Shown piece by piece: positions 9,661 to 19,160 of a stretch of 35,151 nt of DNA (position 1 is its first letter; each line of letters starts with the position of its first letter). The translations under genes and the position numbers were made by a program. Origin of the DNA: Limisphaerales bacterium (GTDB taxonomy: Bacteria; Verrucomicrobiota; Verrucomicrobiia; Limisphaerales; UBA11358); the NCBI GenBank assembly GCA_027451565.1, contig DAIDJC010000004.1, positions 1 to 35,151 on the forward strand, given 5' to 3'. The notes below the pieces were generated by a model. It ran no database searches. It saw only the letters and a list, made by a program, of their open reading frames with translations, and was not told the origin of the DNA.

Positions 9661-10155
9661 TTATTCAATCGAGCGGGCCAGTTCCGCGCGCAGTTTGGCG
9701 GCAATATCCTTCATGGCTTCCGGCACCACGCCGGTCCTGGCCAGCACAGGCATGAAATTGGTGTCTCCCGTCCAGCGGGGAACAATATGCACGTGCAAGT
9801 GATCCTGAATGCCAGCTCCGGCCACCTTGCCCAGGTTTATGCCCACATTAAAGCCATCCGGTTTCATGGTATGCGTCAGGGCGTTGATGCAACGCCGCGC
9901 CAGTTTCCAGAGATCCGTCATTTCCTCAAGGGTGAGGCCGTTCAAGTCGGCCACTTCCTTGTAGGGCACCACCATGAGATGGCCGCCGTTATAGGGATAA
10001 CGGTTCAAAAGAGCAAAGCAGGAGCGATCCCGGGCAATCACATAATTGGCTTCATCGTCCAAGTCCTGGGCGATCCGGCCAAATATGCCCTGCTTGTTTT
10101 CTGGTTTGGGCGAAAGGATGTATTCGATCCGCCACGGGGCATGCAAACATTCCAT
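9661..10155 (-). CDS. HIT (histidine triad) family protein
   Basis: 'NRYPYNGGHLMVVPYKEV' and histidine triad 'DHLHVHIVPRW'; 164 aa. Confidence 0.93.
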   Translation of the reverse strand: MECLHAPWRIEYILSPKPENKQGIFGRIAQDLDDEANYVIARDRSCFALLNRYPYNGGHLMVVPYKEVADLNGLTLEEMTDLWKLARRCINALTHTMKPDGFNVGINLGKVAGAGIQDHLHVHIVPRWTGDTNFMPVLARTGVVPEAMKDIAAKLRAELARSIE

Positions 10156-10268
10156 GACAGCAAGTTAAGAGTAGCCATGAAGAAGGAAAGCAGGAAAACA
10201 CGGTTGAAATGCCCAAGCCCCTGCTGCGCGGTCCTTTTATGGGGGCAGGAACGAATCCTGGAGGGTCA

Positions 10269-11456
10269 TTAAGGTTTGTCGCTGGAGGGGTCTGAGTCTG
10301 GAAACAGGCCGATGATGGCTTCGGCTGCGCGGTTGCACGCCCCGGGAGTGCCCAGTCCAGCCATGATTTTTTGTAATTCCGTCCTCATGGCGCTTCGCGC
10401 GGCCTGGTTTTGAAGCAAGGCCGCAGTTGCGCGGGCCAGATTTTCAGGGGTGGCATTTTGCTGGATGAACTCAGGGAAAACCATGCGGCCTGCCAGGAGG
10501 TTGGGCATGGTGAGGGAATTCACGGTGATGATGCGTCGGCCAATCTCATAGGTCAGCCATGATGTCTTATACAGGGTTACCGTGGGCAACCCATGCAGTG
10601 CGCATTCCAGGGTGACCGTTCCGGTGGATGCCAGGGCCACGTCGGCCCGGGTCATGGCTTCCGCCAAGCCTCCGCATTGAAAAATGGCTTGGCCTCCGAA
10701 AGTTTTAGCCAGGGCGAGCAGGTGGTCGTTGGGCAGCACCATCCGCGCCGTGGCAGATGGAAAAGCAACGCGCAGCTTTTGAATGGCTTGAAGCAGGATG
10801 GGAACATGGCGCTTTAATTCTCCCCGGCGGCTTCCAGGCAGGAGCAGGATTTCCGGAGCCGAAGGGATGATGGCCCGGGATGAGTCATGGGGATTGGGAG
10901 CCGTTTGCACGGCAACCCGGTCCAGCATGGGATGTCCGACAAACACCACCCTCAAACCGGGAGCATGAGATGCGTACCAGGCCTTTTCAAAGGGAAAAAT
11001 ACTCAGCAAAAGATCATGGTCTTTTTCCATTTGCAGGGCCCGCTTGGGGCGGGAAGCCCATACCTGGGGTGAGACAAACTGGATAATCCTGGGATTCCAA
11101 CCGCCGCCGGATGGTTTTTTTCCGGTTAATTTGGAAATGGCGCGGGCGAACCTAAGATTGAATCCGCCATAATCAACGCCGATGATGGCGTCTGGTTTTT
11201 GGGTTTGGGCGAGTCGAACCAGGTTCAGGAAATGGCGTCTAAACGTGGGATAATGGCGGAGGACATCCGTAAGTCCGGTGACGGCGAGGTGGGTGAGGTC
11301 CAAAACCGTTTCAACACCTGAGGCGGCCATTTTGGGCCCGCCAATCCCGAAAAATGTGGCGTTTGGAAGTCTCTGGCGCAGGGCCAGAACCAGTTCCGAT
11401 GCAAGTTGATCGCCGCTCGGTTCCCCGGCGATCAGCATGAATTTCAAGGGTTTCAT
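10269..11456 (-). CDS. lpxB: Lipid-A-disaccharide synthase
   Basis: 'MKPLKFMLIAGEPSGDQLASELVLALRQRLPNATFFGIGGPKM', 'VDYGGFNLRFARAISK', 'VSPQVWASRPKRALQM', 'LLLPGSRRGELKRHVPI'; start taken at MKPLKF (ORF opens to 11516). Confidence 0.96.
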   Translation of the reverse strand: MKPLKFMLIAGEPSGDQLASELVLALRQRLPNATFFGIGGPKMAASGVETVLDLTHLAVTGLTDVLRHYPTFRRHFLNLVRLAQTQKPDAIIGVDYGGFNLRFARAISKLTGKKPSGGGWNPRIIQFVSPQVWASRPKRALQMEKDHDLLLSIFPFEKAWYASHAPGLRVVFVGHPMLDRVAVQTAPNPHDSSRAIIPSAPEILLLPGSRRGELKRHVPILLQAIQKLRVAFPSATARMVLPNDHLLALAKTFGGQAIFQCGGLAEAMTRADVALASTGTVTLECALHGLPTVTLYKTSWLTYEIGRRIITVNSLTMPNLLAGRMVFPEFIQQNATPENLARATAALLQNQAARSAMRTELQKIMAGLGTPGACNRAAEAIIGLFPDSDPSSDKP

Positions 11457-11481
11457 GATCGGGCTGATGAGCCGCCCATCC

Positions 11482-12513
11482 TCACTGGATGGCTTGAATC
11501 TGGCGGGTGATTTCAAAAGCCAGGTCCAGGGCCTGCTTGGCTTGTTCGCCGCTGACGACAGGGGTTTGCCTTCGGCGCACGCATTCTATAAAACTTTGCA
11601 ATTCCAATTTCAAAGGCTCGTCTTTCGTTATGGGCACAGGTTCACGGACAATTTTGCGCCCGGCAAACTCGCTGACAATGGCCGAGTCCTTGCCAAATCC
11701 GAGTTTGGCCGCAAGGACTTTTTTGAGAAGGGAACTGGTTTCTTCGCCATCCCGGGCCACGCGGTAAATGAATCCTTCCTGCACCCGATAGTCCAGGGAG
11801 ATGTAACAGGGATCGTTTGGTCCGCTGAATACGCGGATTTTGCGCATGCGTTCCGGACTGATGCGGCTGGCGGTGAGGTTGGCCACGCTGCCGTTGGCAA
11901 AACGAAGGCGCACGTTGGCGATGTCCTCGCTCCGGCTTAGGACGGGGATTCCGGTGGCATCCACATGGGTAACCGGGGATTGCACGATTGCCAGCACCAC
12001 GTCGAGGTCGTGAATCATGAGGTCCAGCACCACGCCAATGTCCACGGATCTGGAGGAATAGGGCGAAAGACGATGGCACTCGATGAATTTGGGCTGCGTG
12101 GCAATTTCTTTGAGCACCGTAAAAACCGGGTTGAATCGTTCCACATGTCCGACTTGAAGCACGCAATGATGGCGCTGGGCAAGGGTGATCAACTGCCCGG
12201 CTTGGGCAGGATCATCCGTCATTGGCTTTTCCACCAGCACATGCTTTCCAGCCAGGAGCAGTGATTCTGCCATGGAAAAATGGGTGGAGGTGGGGGTGAC
12301 AATGCTAAAGGCATCACTGATCTTGGAAGCCTCCTCAAGACTTGAAAAAGCTCGTGTTTGGAACTTTTCGGCGATTTTGCGGGCGGTGTCGGCATGGATG
12401 TCGTACAAACCGGTTAATTCCACCTCGCCCGCTTTTTGCATTTCGGTGTAAATGCGGACGTGATGCTGGCCCAACGATCCGGTTCCCAAAACTGCCACTT
12501 TAATCTTTCCCAT
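11482..12513 (-). CDS. Gfo/Idh/MocA family oxidoreductase
   Basis: Rossmann start 'KVAVLGTGSLGQHHVRIY', 'HVLVEKPMTDDPAQAGQLI', 'VGHVERFNPVF'; immediately upstream of lpxB. Start taken at MGKIKVAV. Confidence 0.92.
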   Translation of the reverse strand: MGKIKVAVLGTGSLGQHHVRIYTEMQKAGEVELTGLYDIHADTARKIAEKFQTRAFSSLEEASKISDAFSIVTPTSTHFSMAESLLLAGKHVLVEKPMTDDPAQAGQLITLAQRHHCVLQVGHVERFNPVFTVLKEIATQPKFIECHRLSPYSSRSVDIGVVLDLMIHDLDVVLAIVQSPVTHVDATGIPVLSRSEDIANVRLRFANGSVANLTASRISPERMRKIRVFSGPNDPCYISLDYRVQEGFIYRVARDGEETSSLLKKVLAAKLGFGKDSAIVSEFAGRKIVREPVPITKDEPLKLELQSFIECVRRRQTPVVSGEQAKQALDLAFEITRQIQAIQ

Positions 12514-12620
12514 GCCAAAGGATAGGGTTCCCAATCAAAGCTTCAAAGGGCAAATTCAAGGAGCAGCTCACTTGAAAATAGACCTTTTAACCCATGGCTC
12601 AAGGTTATTAGACTCTGGGT

Positions 12621-13262
12621 GTGCCTGTGAATTTGCAATTTGTACCGTTGATATTGGCAGCCTATTTCCTCGGGTCCATCCCTTTTGGGGTCCTCATGGC
12701 CCGGGCTCGCGGTGTGGACCTTCGCAAGCAAGGCAGTGGAAACATAGGAGCCACCAATGCCATGCGGGTTTTGGGCAAACCGGCCGGTTTGTCGGTTTTA
12801 TTTTTGGATGCGCTCAAGGGTTATGCAGCCGTGCATTGGTTGCCAGAGCTTAACCAAGCGCTGGAGCCGGGTCATGGTGCGGTTCCAGAATGGGTGCCGT
12901 TGCTGGCCGGGATTGCCGCTGTTTTGGGCCATAATTACACCATTTGGCTGCGTTTCCATGGCGGCAAGGGAATTGCCACCACCGCAGGGGTTTATGCCGC
13001 TCTGGCGCCTTGGCCTTTGCTGCTGGCTGTTGGCGTCTTTGTCGTCATGGTGGCTCTCACGCGCTACGTGTCCCTGGGATCCATCGCTGCGGCTGTGGCT
13101 TTGCCCTTGGCGGTTTGTTTGATGTGCCCGGGGAATCCATCCCTGAAGTGGGTGACAATAGCCTTGGGAGTCATGGCTGTGGTCAAGCATCGCTCCAATC
13201 TTAAGCGGTTGCTCGCTGGAACGGAAAACCGCCTGGGTCAGAAAAAGACGGGAAGCTCATAA
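12621..13262 (+). CDS. plsY: Glycerol-3-phosphate acyltransferase PlsY
   Basis: GTG start; 'AYFLGSIPFGVLMARARGVDLRKQGSGNIGATNAMRVLGKPAG', 'VLGHNYTIWLRFHGGKGIATTAGV'. Confidence 0.97.
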   Translation: MPVNLQFVPLILAAYFLGSIPFGVLMARARGVDLRKQGSGNIGATNAMRVLGKPAGLSVLFLDALKGYAAVHWLPELNQALEPGHGAVPEWVPLLAGIAAVLGHNYTIWLRFHGGKGIATTAGVYAALAPWPLLLAVGVFVVMVALTRYVSLGSIAAAVALPLAVCLMCPGNPSLKWVTIALGVMAVVKHRSNLKRLLAGTENRLGQKKTGSS

Positions 13263-13265
13263 TTC

Positions 13266-14249
13266 ATGAAAATAACGGTTCTTGGAGCAGGTGCCTGGGG
13301 CACAGCACTGGCACATTTGTTATGCGAGGGTGTCAACGAGGTGACGCTTTGGGGCCATGACGCCTCCCGTCTTCAGGCCATCGCGCAAAGCCGATCCAAT
13401 CATCTTTATCTGCCTGGCATTCAACTTTCCTCCAAATTAATTTGTGAACCGGATTTGGCACTTGCACTGAACAGCCCGGATGTGGTCGTCATGGCGGTCC
13501 CTTCCAAGGTGTTCCGTTCTTTGGCTGGAGAGCTTGGCGCCTTCCAGGGCATTGTGGTGAGTGCCACCAAAGGAATTGAAGCAGGGACTGGACTGACCAT
13601 GTGCGGCATTTTGGCAGAATGCGCGCCAGGCGCCAAACCAGCAGCCTTGTCCGGGCCTACCTTGGCCTTGGAGGTGGCTTCTGGAGTGCCCAGCGCTATC
13701 ACGGTTGCTAGCGGCCAGGCTGATGTGGCCACTTTTGTCCAACAGCTTTTCCACCGGCCAAGGTTCAGGGTGTACACGAGCACGGACCTCAAGGGGGTGG
13801 AAATGGGTGGCGCGCTCAAAAATGTGATCGCCATCGCCGCAGGCGTTTGTGACGGTCTGGGTTTTGGGGATAATTCCAAGGCAGCCCTGGTCACGCGCGG
13901 TTTGGCAGAAATGCGGCGGCTGGGCGTGGCAGTCGGTTCGCGCCATGAAACCTATACCGGATTGAGCGGCTTGGGTGACCTCATGGTCACGTGCTTTTCC
14001 AGACACAGCCGCAACCGCTCCTTTGGGGAACAGATTGGTCGCGGAAAAACCGTTTCGGAGATACTGAGCGTTTCCAAGTCGGTGGTGGAGGGGTATCCCA
14101 CCGCCGCATCGGCCCATGAACTGACTGTCCGCCTGGGGGTGGATGCGCCCATATTGACGGAAATCAAGGCCCTATTGTATGAAGGTAAAAATCCCGCCCT
14201 GGTGCTGGAGCATTTGACCGCCCGGGATTCCAAAGCGGAATCGCCTTGA
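13266..14249 (+). CDS. gpsA: NAD(P)-dependent glycerol-3-phosphate dehydrogenase
   Basis: 'MKITVLGAGAWGTALAHLL', 'LSGPTLALEVASGVPSAI', 'ALKNVIAIAAGVCDGLGFGDNSKAALVTRGLAEM'; 3 nt after plsY. Confidence 0.97.
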   Translation: MKITVLGAGAWGTALAHLLCEGVNEVTLWGHDASRLQAIAQSRSNHLYLPGIQLSSKLICEPDLALALNSPDVVVMAVPSKVFRSLAGELGAFQGIVVSATKGIEAGTGLTMCGILAECAPGAKPAALSGPTLALEVASGVPSAITVASGQADVATFVQQLFHRPRFRVYTSTDLKGVEMGGALKNVIAIAAGVCDGLGFGDNSKAALVTRGLAEMRRLGVAVGSRHETYTGLSGLGDLMVTCFSRHSRNRSFGEQIGRGKTVSEILSVSKSVVEGYPTAASAHELTVRLGVDAPILTEIKALLYEGKNPALVLEHLTARDSKAESP

Positions 14250-14267
14250 AATCCACAATCAAAAAAT

Positions 14268-15191
14268 TTACGGACTGGAGAAAATCACCGGCGGGATGGG
14301 GGCCTGCCGCCATGCGGGCAGTGGACTGTGATTGCCACATTCCAGGCATTGCATGGTGTTGAAAGGGATATTGCAAGCCGGGCAGGCGCCCTGCGAGGCA
14401 AAGGGATCCAGGTTCGAGTGGCATTGCGGACAGCGCCACACATTACCGATCACCGGGGCTGCCTTGCAAAATGGACAGTGGCAATCCTCCCGGCGAGGCA
14501 ATTGATCGCGGGACTTCAGTATGCCGGACTGTTTAAATCCCTGCCAGCACTGTATGAGGACGAATATCATTAAAGTCCCCAGCCAAAGCAATTGATGTTG
14601 GATTGCGTAATAGACAATAAGACAAGTCCCTGCGAAACCAATAAGCGAGGCAACCCTCAAGCTGTTGGCTTTGCCCATGAAAAACCACAGGATGGAGCGC
14701 AGGATTTGACCTCCATCCAGCGGGTAAATGGGTAACATGTTAAAAGCCAACAGGGTAATGTTTATGTAATAGATGACATGAACCCAGGTAAAGAGGTTGG
14801 GATAAGAATAGGACCAACCCAGGTGATTGCTGAAAGAGACCACCAAGGCGAGTAAAGGGGCAAGGATGACGTTCACCATCGGGCCAGCGGCGATGCTCCA
14901 AAGCTGTGCCCCGGGACGCGGGGGAGGAGATACATAAGCCACACCGCCCATGGGCCACAGGACAATGTCGTGGGTTTGTCCTCCGGTTTGGCGGCAGGCC
15001 AGTTGATGGCCAAATTCGTGAAGCAGGACAATAAAGAACAGCGCCAGCACCTCCATGATATTCCATCCGATTGAATTATATTCGCGCGGCAAACTGGCAA
15101 GGACAAAAAAGGCCAGGAACCATGTCCAATGCAAATAGACGGAAATGCCAAACAACCGAAAAATGCGCAGGGCGTAACGTTTTGTGGGCAT
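14268..15191 (-). CDS. Site-2 protease family (M50) membrane protein with C-terminal double zinc ribbon
   Basis: 'FFIVLLHEFGHQLACRQTGG' (HExxH), 'IYPLDGGQILRSILW', several TM segments; C-terminus has CPFC, CPQC, CPAC and CLEC. Start at MPTKRY overlaps the thrH stop (TAATG). Confidence 0.92.
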   Translation of the reverse strand: MPTKRYALRIFRLFGISVYLHWTWFLAFFVLASLPREYNSIGWNIMEVLALFFIVLLHEFGHQLACRQTGGQTHDIVLWPMGGVAYVSPPPRPGAQLWSIAAGPMVNVILAPLLALVVSFSNHLGWSYSYPNLFTWVHVIYYINITLLAFNMLPIYPLDGGQILRSILWFFMGKANSLRVASLIGFAGTCLIVYYAIQHQLLWLGTLMIFVLIQCWQGFKQSGILKSRDQLPRREDCHCPFCKAAPVIGNVWRCPQCHSNLDPFASQGACPACNIPFNTMQCLECGNHSPLPAWRQAPIPPVIFSSP

Positions 15192-15793
15192 TATAAAAGT
15201 TCCCGGATTTTGCACAGCAGTTCGGCGTGCGATTCCACTGCTGGCAAACCGGGAAAAGCCTTTTTGACGTTATCCGGGGCATGAATCAAAAAACCATGGT
15301 CTGAGGCAAGCAACATGGCTGTGTCATTGTAGGAATCTCCCGCAGAGAGGACACGGAAATTGAGGGATTTGAGCGCCAGGACCGATTTTTTTTTCTGGTC
15401 CGGCTGGCGCAGCACGTAACCGGAGATGCGCCCCCGGGTCACCTCCAAGCGATGGCAAAACAGCGTGGGCCAGTTCAACTGGCTCATCAACGGTGTGGCA
15501 AATTGCTCGAAGGTGTCTGAAAGGATGATGACGGGAACCCATTCGCGGAGCGTGTTGAGAAAATCCAGGGCGCCGGGCAGGGGACAGAGCGTGCCGATCA
15601 CCTCCTGGATTTGAGTGAGCGTGATGCCATGGCGATCCAGGATTTCAATCCTGTACCGCATCAATTTGTCGTAATCCGGTTCATCCCGCGTGGTGCGGCG
15701 CAATTCAGGGATGCCGGTGCGCTCGGCTACGGCGATCCAGATTTCCGGCGTGAGCACGCCTTCCATGTCCAAAGTCACAAGAGTTTGCTGCAT
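15191..15793 (-). CDS. thrH: Bifunctional phosphoserine phosphatase/homoserine kinase-like HAD protein (ThrH)
   Basis: 'TLVTLDMEGVLTPEIWIAVAERTGIPELRRTTRDEPDYDKLMRYRI', 'VIILSDTFEQF', 'LSAGDSYNDTAML'. Confidence 0.92.
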   Translation of the reverse strand: MQQTLVTLDMEGVLTPEIWIAVAERTGIPELRRTTRDEPDYDKLMRYRIEILDRHGITLTQIQEVIGTLCPLPGALDFLNTLREWVPVIILSDTFEQFATPLMSQLNWPTLFCHRLEVTRGRISGYVLRQPDQKKKSVLALKSLNFRVLSAGDSYNDTAMLLASDHGFLIHAPDNVKKAFPGLPAVESHAELLCKIRELL

Positions 15794-15839
15794 GGCGGGA
15801 GTTTTTCAAAAGGCGCGGGGTGTGTCGAGTCTTGCCCGG

Positions 15840-17963
15840 TCAATTTTCGGGCGGCGAATGTCCCTGCAAGGCTTCGGGATGGGCTTGGAGCAGGGAGTTC
15901 AATTCGGATCGTGCCGGCTTGAGCGAGGGCATGAGCCGCAGGCTGGTTTGAAATTCCCTTGCAGCCAATGTCCATTGGCCTTTTTTGGAGAAAACCTGGG
16001 CCAGCCGGTAATGGCCGCGGGCATCGCCGGGGGCCAATTGCAACTCGCGTGCAAATTCCTTTTGCGCCCCGTTCCAATCGCCGCTGTCCAGAAATGCCAT
16101 GCCCAGATTGTAGTGGGCTTCGGCCACTTCGGGTTGCAGTCTCACGGAGATTTGATATTCCTGCAGGGCTTGGTTGGTTTGACCTGCGGCCATCAAGGTG
16201 GATGCGAGACAGTAGCGGGCGTAGGAATTGGAGGGATCCAGAGCCAGGGCGCGGCTCAGTTCTTTTTCCGCCAAAGGGTATTGCGCAAGGGTCTGGAAGG
16301 CAAAACCCAAGCCGGAGTGGTAGTCGGGATTATTGCCATCCTGGGCGGCTGCATCTTGCAAATGGGGCAAAGCTGCGGCGGCCTGCCCGGATTTCATCAG
16401 TATCATCCCCATGTTGTATTCCAACACCGGGTTGTGTCCGCCCAAGGCTTCCGCTGCAGCCCAATACGGCTGGGCATCGGCATTGTGGCCTTGGAGAATC
16501 AATATGCTCCCCAGCCCGAATTGGGCCGGATAAAAGCCTGGGCTTATCTCCACGGCCTTTTTGTACATCACCAGGGCATCAGCCTGGTTGCCCTGCTTTT
16601 GGCATCCCAACCCAAGGCAGTAATAGGCCACCCCGTTTTCGCCGGTCACTTCCAGGGTGTGGCCGAACAGGGTGAATGTGTTTCTCCAGTATTGTATCTG
16701 GCGGTAGGTGAGCACCAGGCACGAGGCCAGGACCAGGGCGCTCACCACCCGCACCCCCACCTGCGCCGTCCTTCGGATCGCTTCCTTCTGCGCCAGCCCG
16801 TCAGCCACTCCCCAGACCATCGCCACAAAAAGCCCGATAACCGGCAGGTACATGTAGCGGTCCGCCATGGATTGGGCTCCGACCTGCACCAAGCCAATGG
16901 TGGGAACCAACATGCCCAAAAACCATAGCCAGCCCATGATCAGGCTGGGAAACCTTCTCCACCAAACCAAAAACAAAAAAGTCCAAGTCGCCAGAAAAAC
17001 CACGGATACTCCAACCAAAAACAGTGGCAGATGCTCGCGGTAAGGGTAAAGAAGGGACAGGCCTGCTGGAACCAATGCATCGGACGCATACCGCAGGTAA
17101 GACCATAATGCGTTTCCAACGCGGTAGCTCAAGGGCAAGGCGGCCACGCTCATCATGGCGCCAGCCTGTTTTTGGGCTAGGAACGTGACAACGGCATCAC
17201 ATCCGGCAAGTATGAAAAACGGGATTTTTTCCAACACCAGCGGAATGGCTGCTTTGCATAGGATGATCCATTCCGGCTTGGGAGCAGGTCCGGTGCCGGG
17301 GATTGGTTTGATCCATCGCTGAAGGGGCCAGAAATCAAGCAACAAAAGAACAAATGGCAGGGTGACTGCCATGGGCTTGGACATCAGGGCACACCCGAAA
17401 AGTAGAATTGCGGCGACGTAGGTTCGTGCTCGGGGCATCCTCGCATAACAGGTATAAGTTGCCAGGGTTAAAATAAAGAAGAACCCGCAGAGGACATCCT
17501 TGCGTTCGGAAGCCCAAGCCACGGATTCCACATGTTGTGGGTGCCAGCCAAAGAGGGCGGCCACCATGAAGCAGCGCCAGTTCTGCCCCGTCATCAGGCG
17601 CAAGGCCATGAACAGCAAGGCCGTGTTCAAGGAATGCAAAAAAGCATTCATTAAATGGTGCCAGCCCGGTTCAAGACCAAACAGTGAGCAATCCAGCATG
17701 TGCGATATCCAGGTCAGCGGATGCCAGTTCGCCTGGTAAAATGTGCCAAACGCCCACCTTATTCCCCCTTGGGTCAGGCCCCGGCTCACCTCCGGGTTTT
17801 CCGTGATGTAACCCTGGTCATCAAATTGGATGAAATCGTTTTTGAAGGTGGGAAGATACAGGAGAAGCGTGGAGACAAACAGGAATGCCGCCATGATCCA
17901 TGCCTGGCGCAGGGCTCTCCGGGCCTCCACTGCTGTGGTTGAATCCTTGGCACCTGTTGTCAC
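15840..17963 (-). CDS. Multi-pass membrane GT-C/TMTC-like protein with C-terminal TPR repeats
   Basis: N-terminal TM region with 'FDDQGYITENPEVSRGLTQGGIRWAF....NWHPLTWISHMLDCSLFGLEPGWHHLMNAFLH...HPQHVESVAWASERKDVL'; C-terminal TPR repeats ('AEAHYNLGMAFLDSGDWNGAQKEFARELQLAPGDARGHYRLAQVF'). Confidence 0.88.
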   Translation of the reverse strand: MTTGAKDSTTAVEARRALRQAWIMAAFLFVSTLLLYLPTFKNDFIQFDDQGYITENPEVSRGLTQGGIRWAFGTFYQANWHPLTWISHMLDCSLFGLEPGWHHLMNAFLHSLNTALLFMALRLMTGQNWRCFMVAALFGWHPQHVESVAWASERKDVLCGFFFILTLATYTCYARMPRARTYVAAILLFGCALMSKPMAVTLPFVLLLLDFWPLQRWIKPIPGTGPAPKPEWIILCKAAIPLVLEKIPFFILAGCDAVVTFLAQKQAGAMMSVAALPLSYRVGNALWSYLRYASDALVPAGLSLLYPYREHLPLFLVGVSVVFLATWTFLFLVWWRRFPSLIMGWLWFLGMLVPTIGLVQVGAQSMADRYMYLPVIGLFVAMVWGVADGLAQKEAIRRTAQVGVRVVSALVLASCLVLTYRQIQYWRNTFTLFGHTLEVTGENGVAYYCLGLGCQKQGNQADALVMYKKAVEISPGFYPAQFGLGSILILQGHNADAQPYWAAAEALGGHNPVLEYNMGMILMKSGQAAAALPHLQDAAAQDGNNPDYHSGLGFAFQTLAQYPLAEKELSRALALDPSNSYARYCLASTLMAAGQTNQALQEYQISVRLQPEVAEAHYNLGMAFLDSGDWNGAQKEFARELQLAPGDARGHYRLAQVFSKKGQWTLAAREFQTSLRLMPSLKPARSELNSLLQAHPEALQGHSPPEN

Positions 17964-18760
17964 AATGCTTGCGGAGTGGCCCGCCGGCTCTCGAATTCAA
18001 GCCAATGGGTGTATCCCACGGACAGCGCCAGGTCGCGAGCCTCGGCAAAGTTCATGCCCACCTCGGAGGGTTGATGGGCGTCTGATCCGAATGTGATGCT
18101 CACGCCATGACCCCGCGCCATTTCGAGCAATTCGCGGCTGGGATAAATTTCACGGCAATCCTTTCGCAGGCCGGCTGTGTTCAATTCCACCGCACACCCG
18201 CGCAGGGCCGCCGCCTTCAAAAATGGTTCGTAGAGCGGACGGCAATCATTCACGGGCCGGATTCCAAATTTTTTGGGCAGGTCGGCGTGACCGATGATGT
18301 CAAACAAGCCCGAGTCCGCCGCTTGGGCCAGCCGATCAAAATACATCTTCCAGACCACATGCGCCTCGTGCTGGCGCCACTGGGAGATTTTAGCCGGATT
18401 ATCCACGTCCCAGGTGTCGGTGACATAATGAACGGATCCAATCAAGTAATCCCAAGGGTGCCTGGATGCCAGGTTCCGTATCCAAGCTTCCTGTCCCGGC
18501 AGGTAATCCACTTCCAATGCCAGCCGGATTTTTAACTCGGGCACTGCCCGCTGGGCGAATTGCACCTTGGCGACATATTCATCCAGTTGATCCATGCGCA
18601 TGCGCCATTCATCAAAATCATCCCTTTCCATTGGGGAATGGTCTGAAAAACCAATTTGGCGCAGCCCCAGGCTGGCAGCCTGGCGAGCGTATTCCACCGG
18701 TTCACCGCTGGCGTGGCGGCATAACGGCGTGTGCATATGATAATCCGCAGGCTGCAACAT
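17960..18760 (-). CDS. PHP-domain histidinol-phosphatase (HisJ/HisK type)
   Basis: 'ADYHMHTPLCRHASGEPVEYARQAASLGLRQIGFSDHSP', 'LEVDYLPGQE', 'IGSVHYV', 'FDIIGHADLPKKF', 'ITFGSDAHQP'; ATGA overlap with downstream gene. Start at MLQPADYH; ORF opens to 18847. Confidence 0.88.
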   Translation of the reverse strand: MLQPADYHMHTPLCRHASGEPVEYARQAASLGLRQIGFSDHSPMERDDFDEWRMRMDQLDEYVAKVQFAQRAVPELKIRLALEVDYLPGQEAWIRNLASRHPWDYLIGSVHYVTDTWDVDNPAKISQWRQHEAHVVWKMYFDRLAQAADSGLFDIIGHADLPKKFGIRPVNDCRPLYEPFLKAAALRGCAVELNTAGLRKDCREIYPSRELLEMARGHGVSITFGSDAHQPSEVGMNFAEARDLALSVGYTHWLEFESRRATPQAL

Positions 18761-19160
18761 GGCCGGATTCTCGGGTGTTGCCGGGAGGTTTTCAAGCGCG
18801 TATTCACCACGTGCAGAATGGCATCTTGAAATCTGTCTGAAAATCACGATGCGAGCCGCGGTTGGGGGTATTTGTATTCAACCGGGGTACGGGCGGACAG
18901 GATCGGGATTTTTTCCCGCAGCCTACTGCCGTGGCGGGCAAAGGCGGCGTCGAGACTTCGGCACGAGTGTTTGATCATCTCTCATCGCCCTTGTTAACGC
19001 AGGAATCAGTGCCTTGGCACCTTTTGATGCATCGCCGCGATGCTTGAATGAACGGCCTAAATGAGGTATTCAGGCAAATTGGTCTAATTCCTGCTCATTG
19101 CTCGGCATTAGCTGTTGTCCATATTTTTGTACTGTTTTTAACAAGTTACATAAAGATGCC

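Noticed and set aside
9010-10272. 420-aa + strand ORF
   Set aside because: Lies antisense to the well-supported phoH-like and HIT genes; its translation has no domain signature and looks like a mirror-frame artefact.
11208-11221. GAGTCGAACC (tRNA T-arm-like on the minus strand)
   Set aside because: Falls inside lpxB coding sequence (..LVRLAQTQ..) with no cloverleaf.
15690-16928. 412-aa + strand ORF
   Set aside because: Antisense to thrH and the TPR-encoding part of the GT-C gene; low-complexity G/Q/H-rich translation typical of a shadow ORF.
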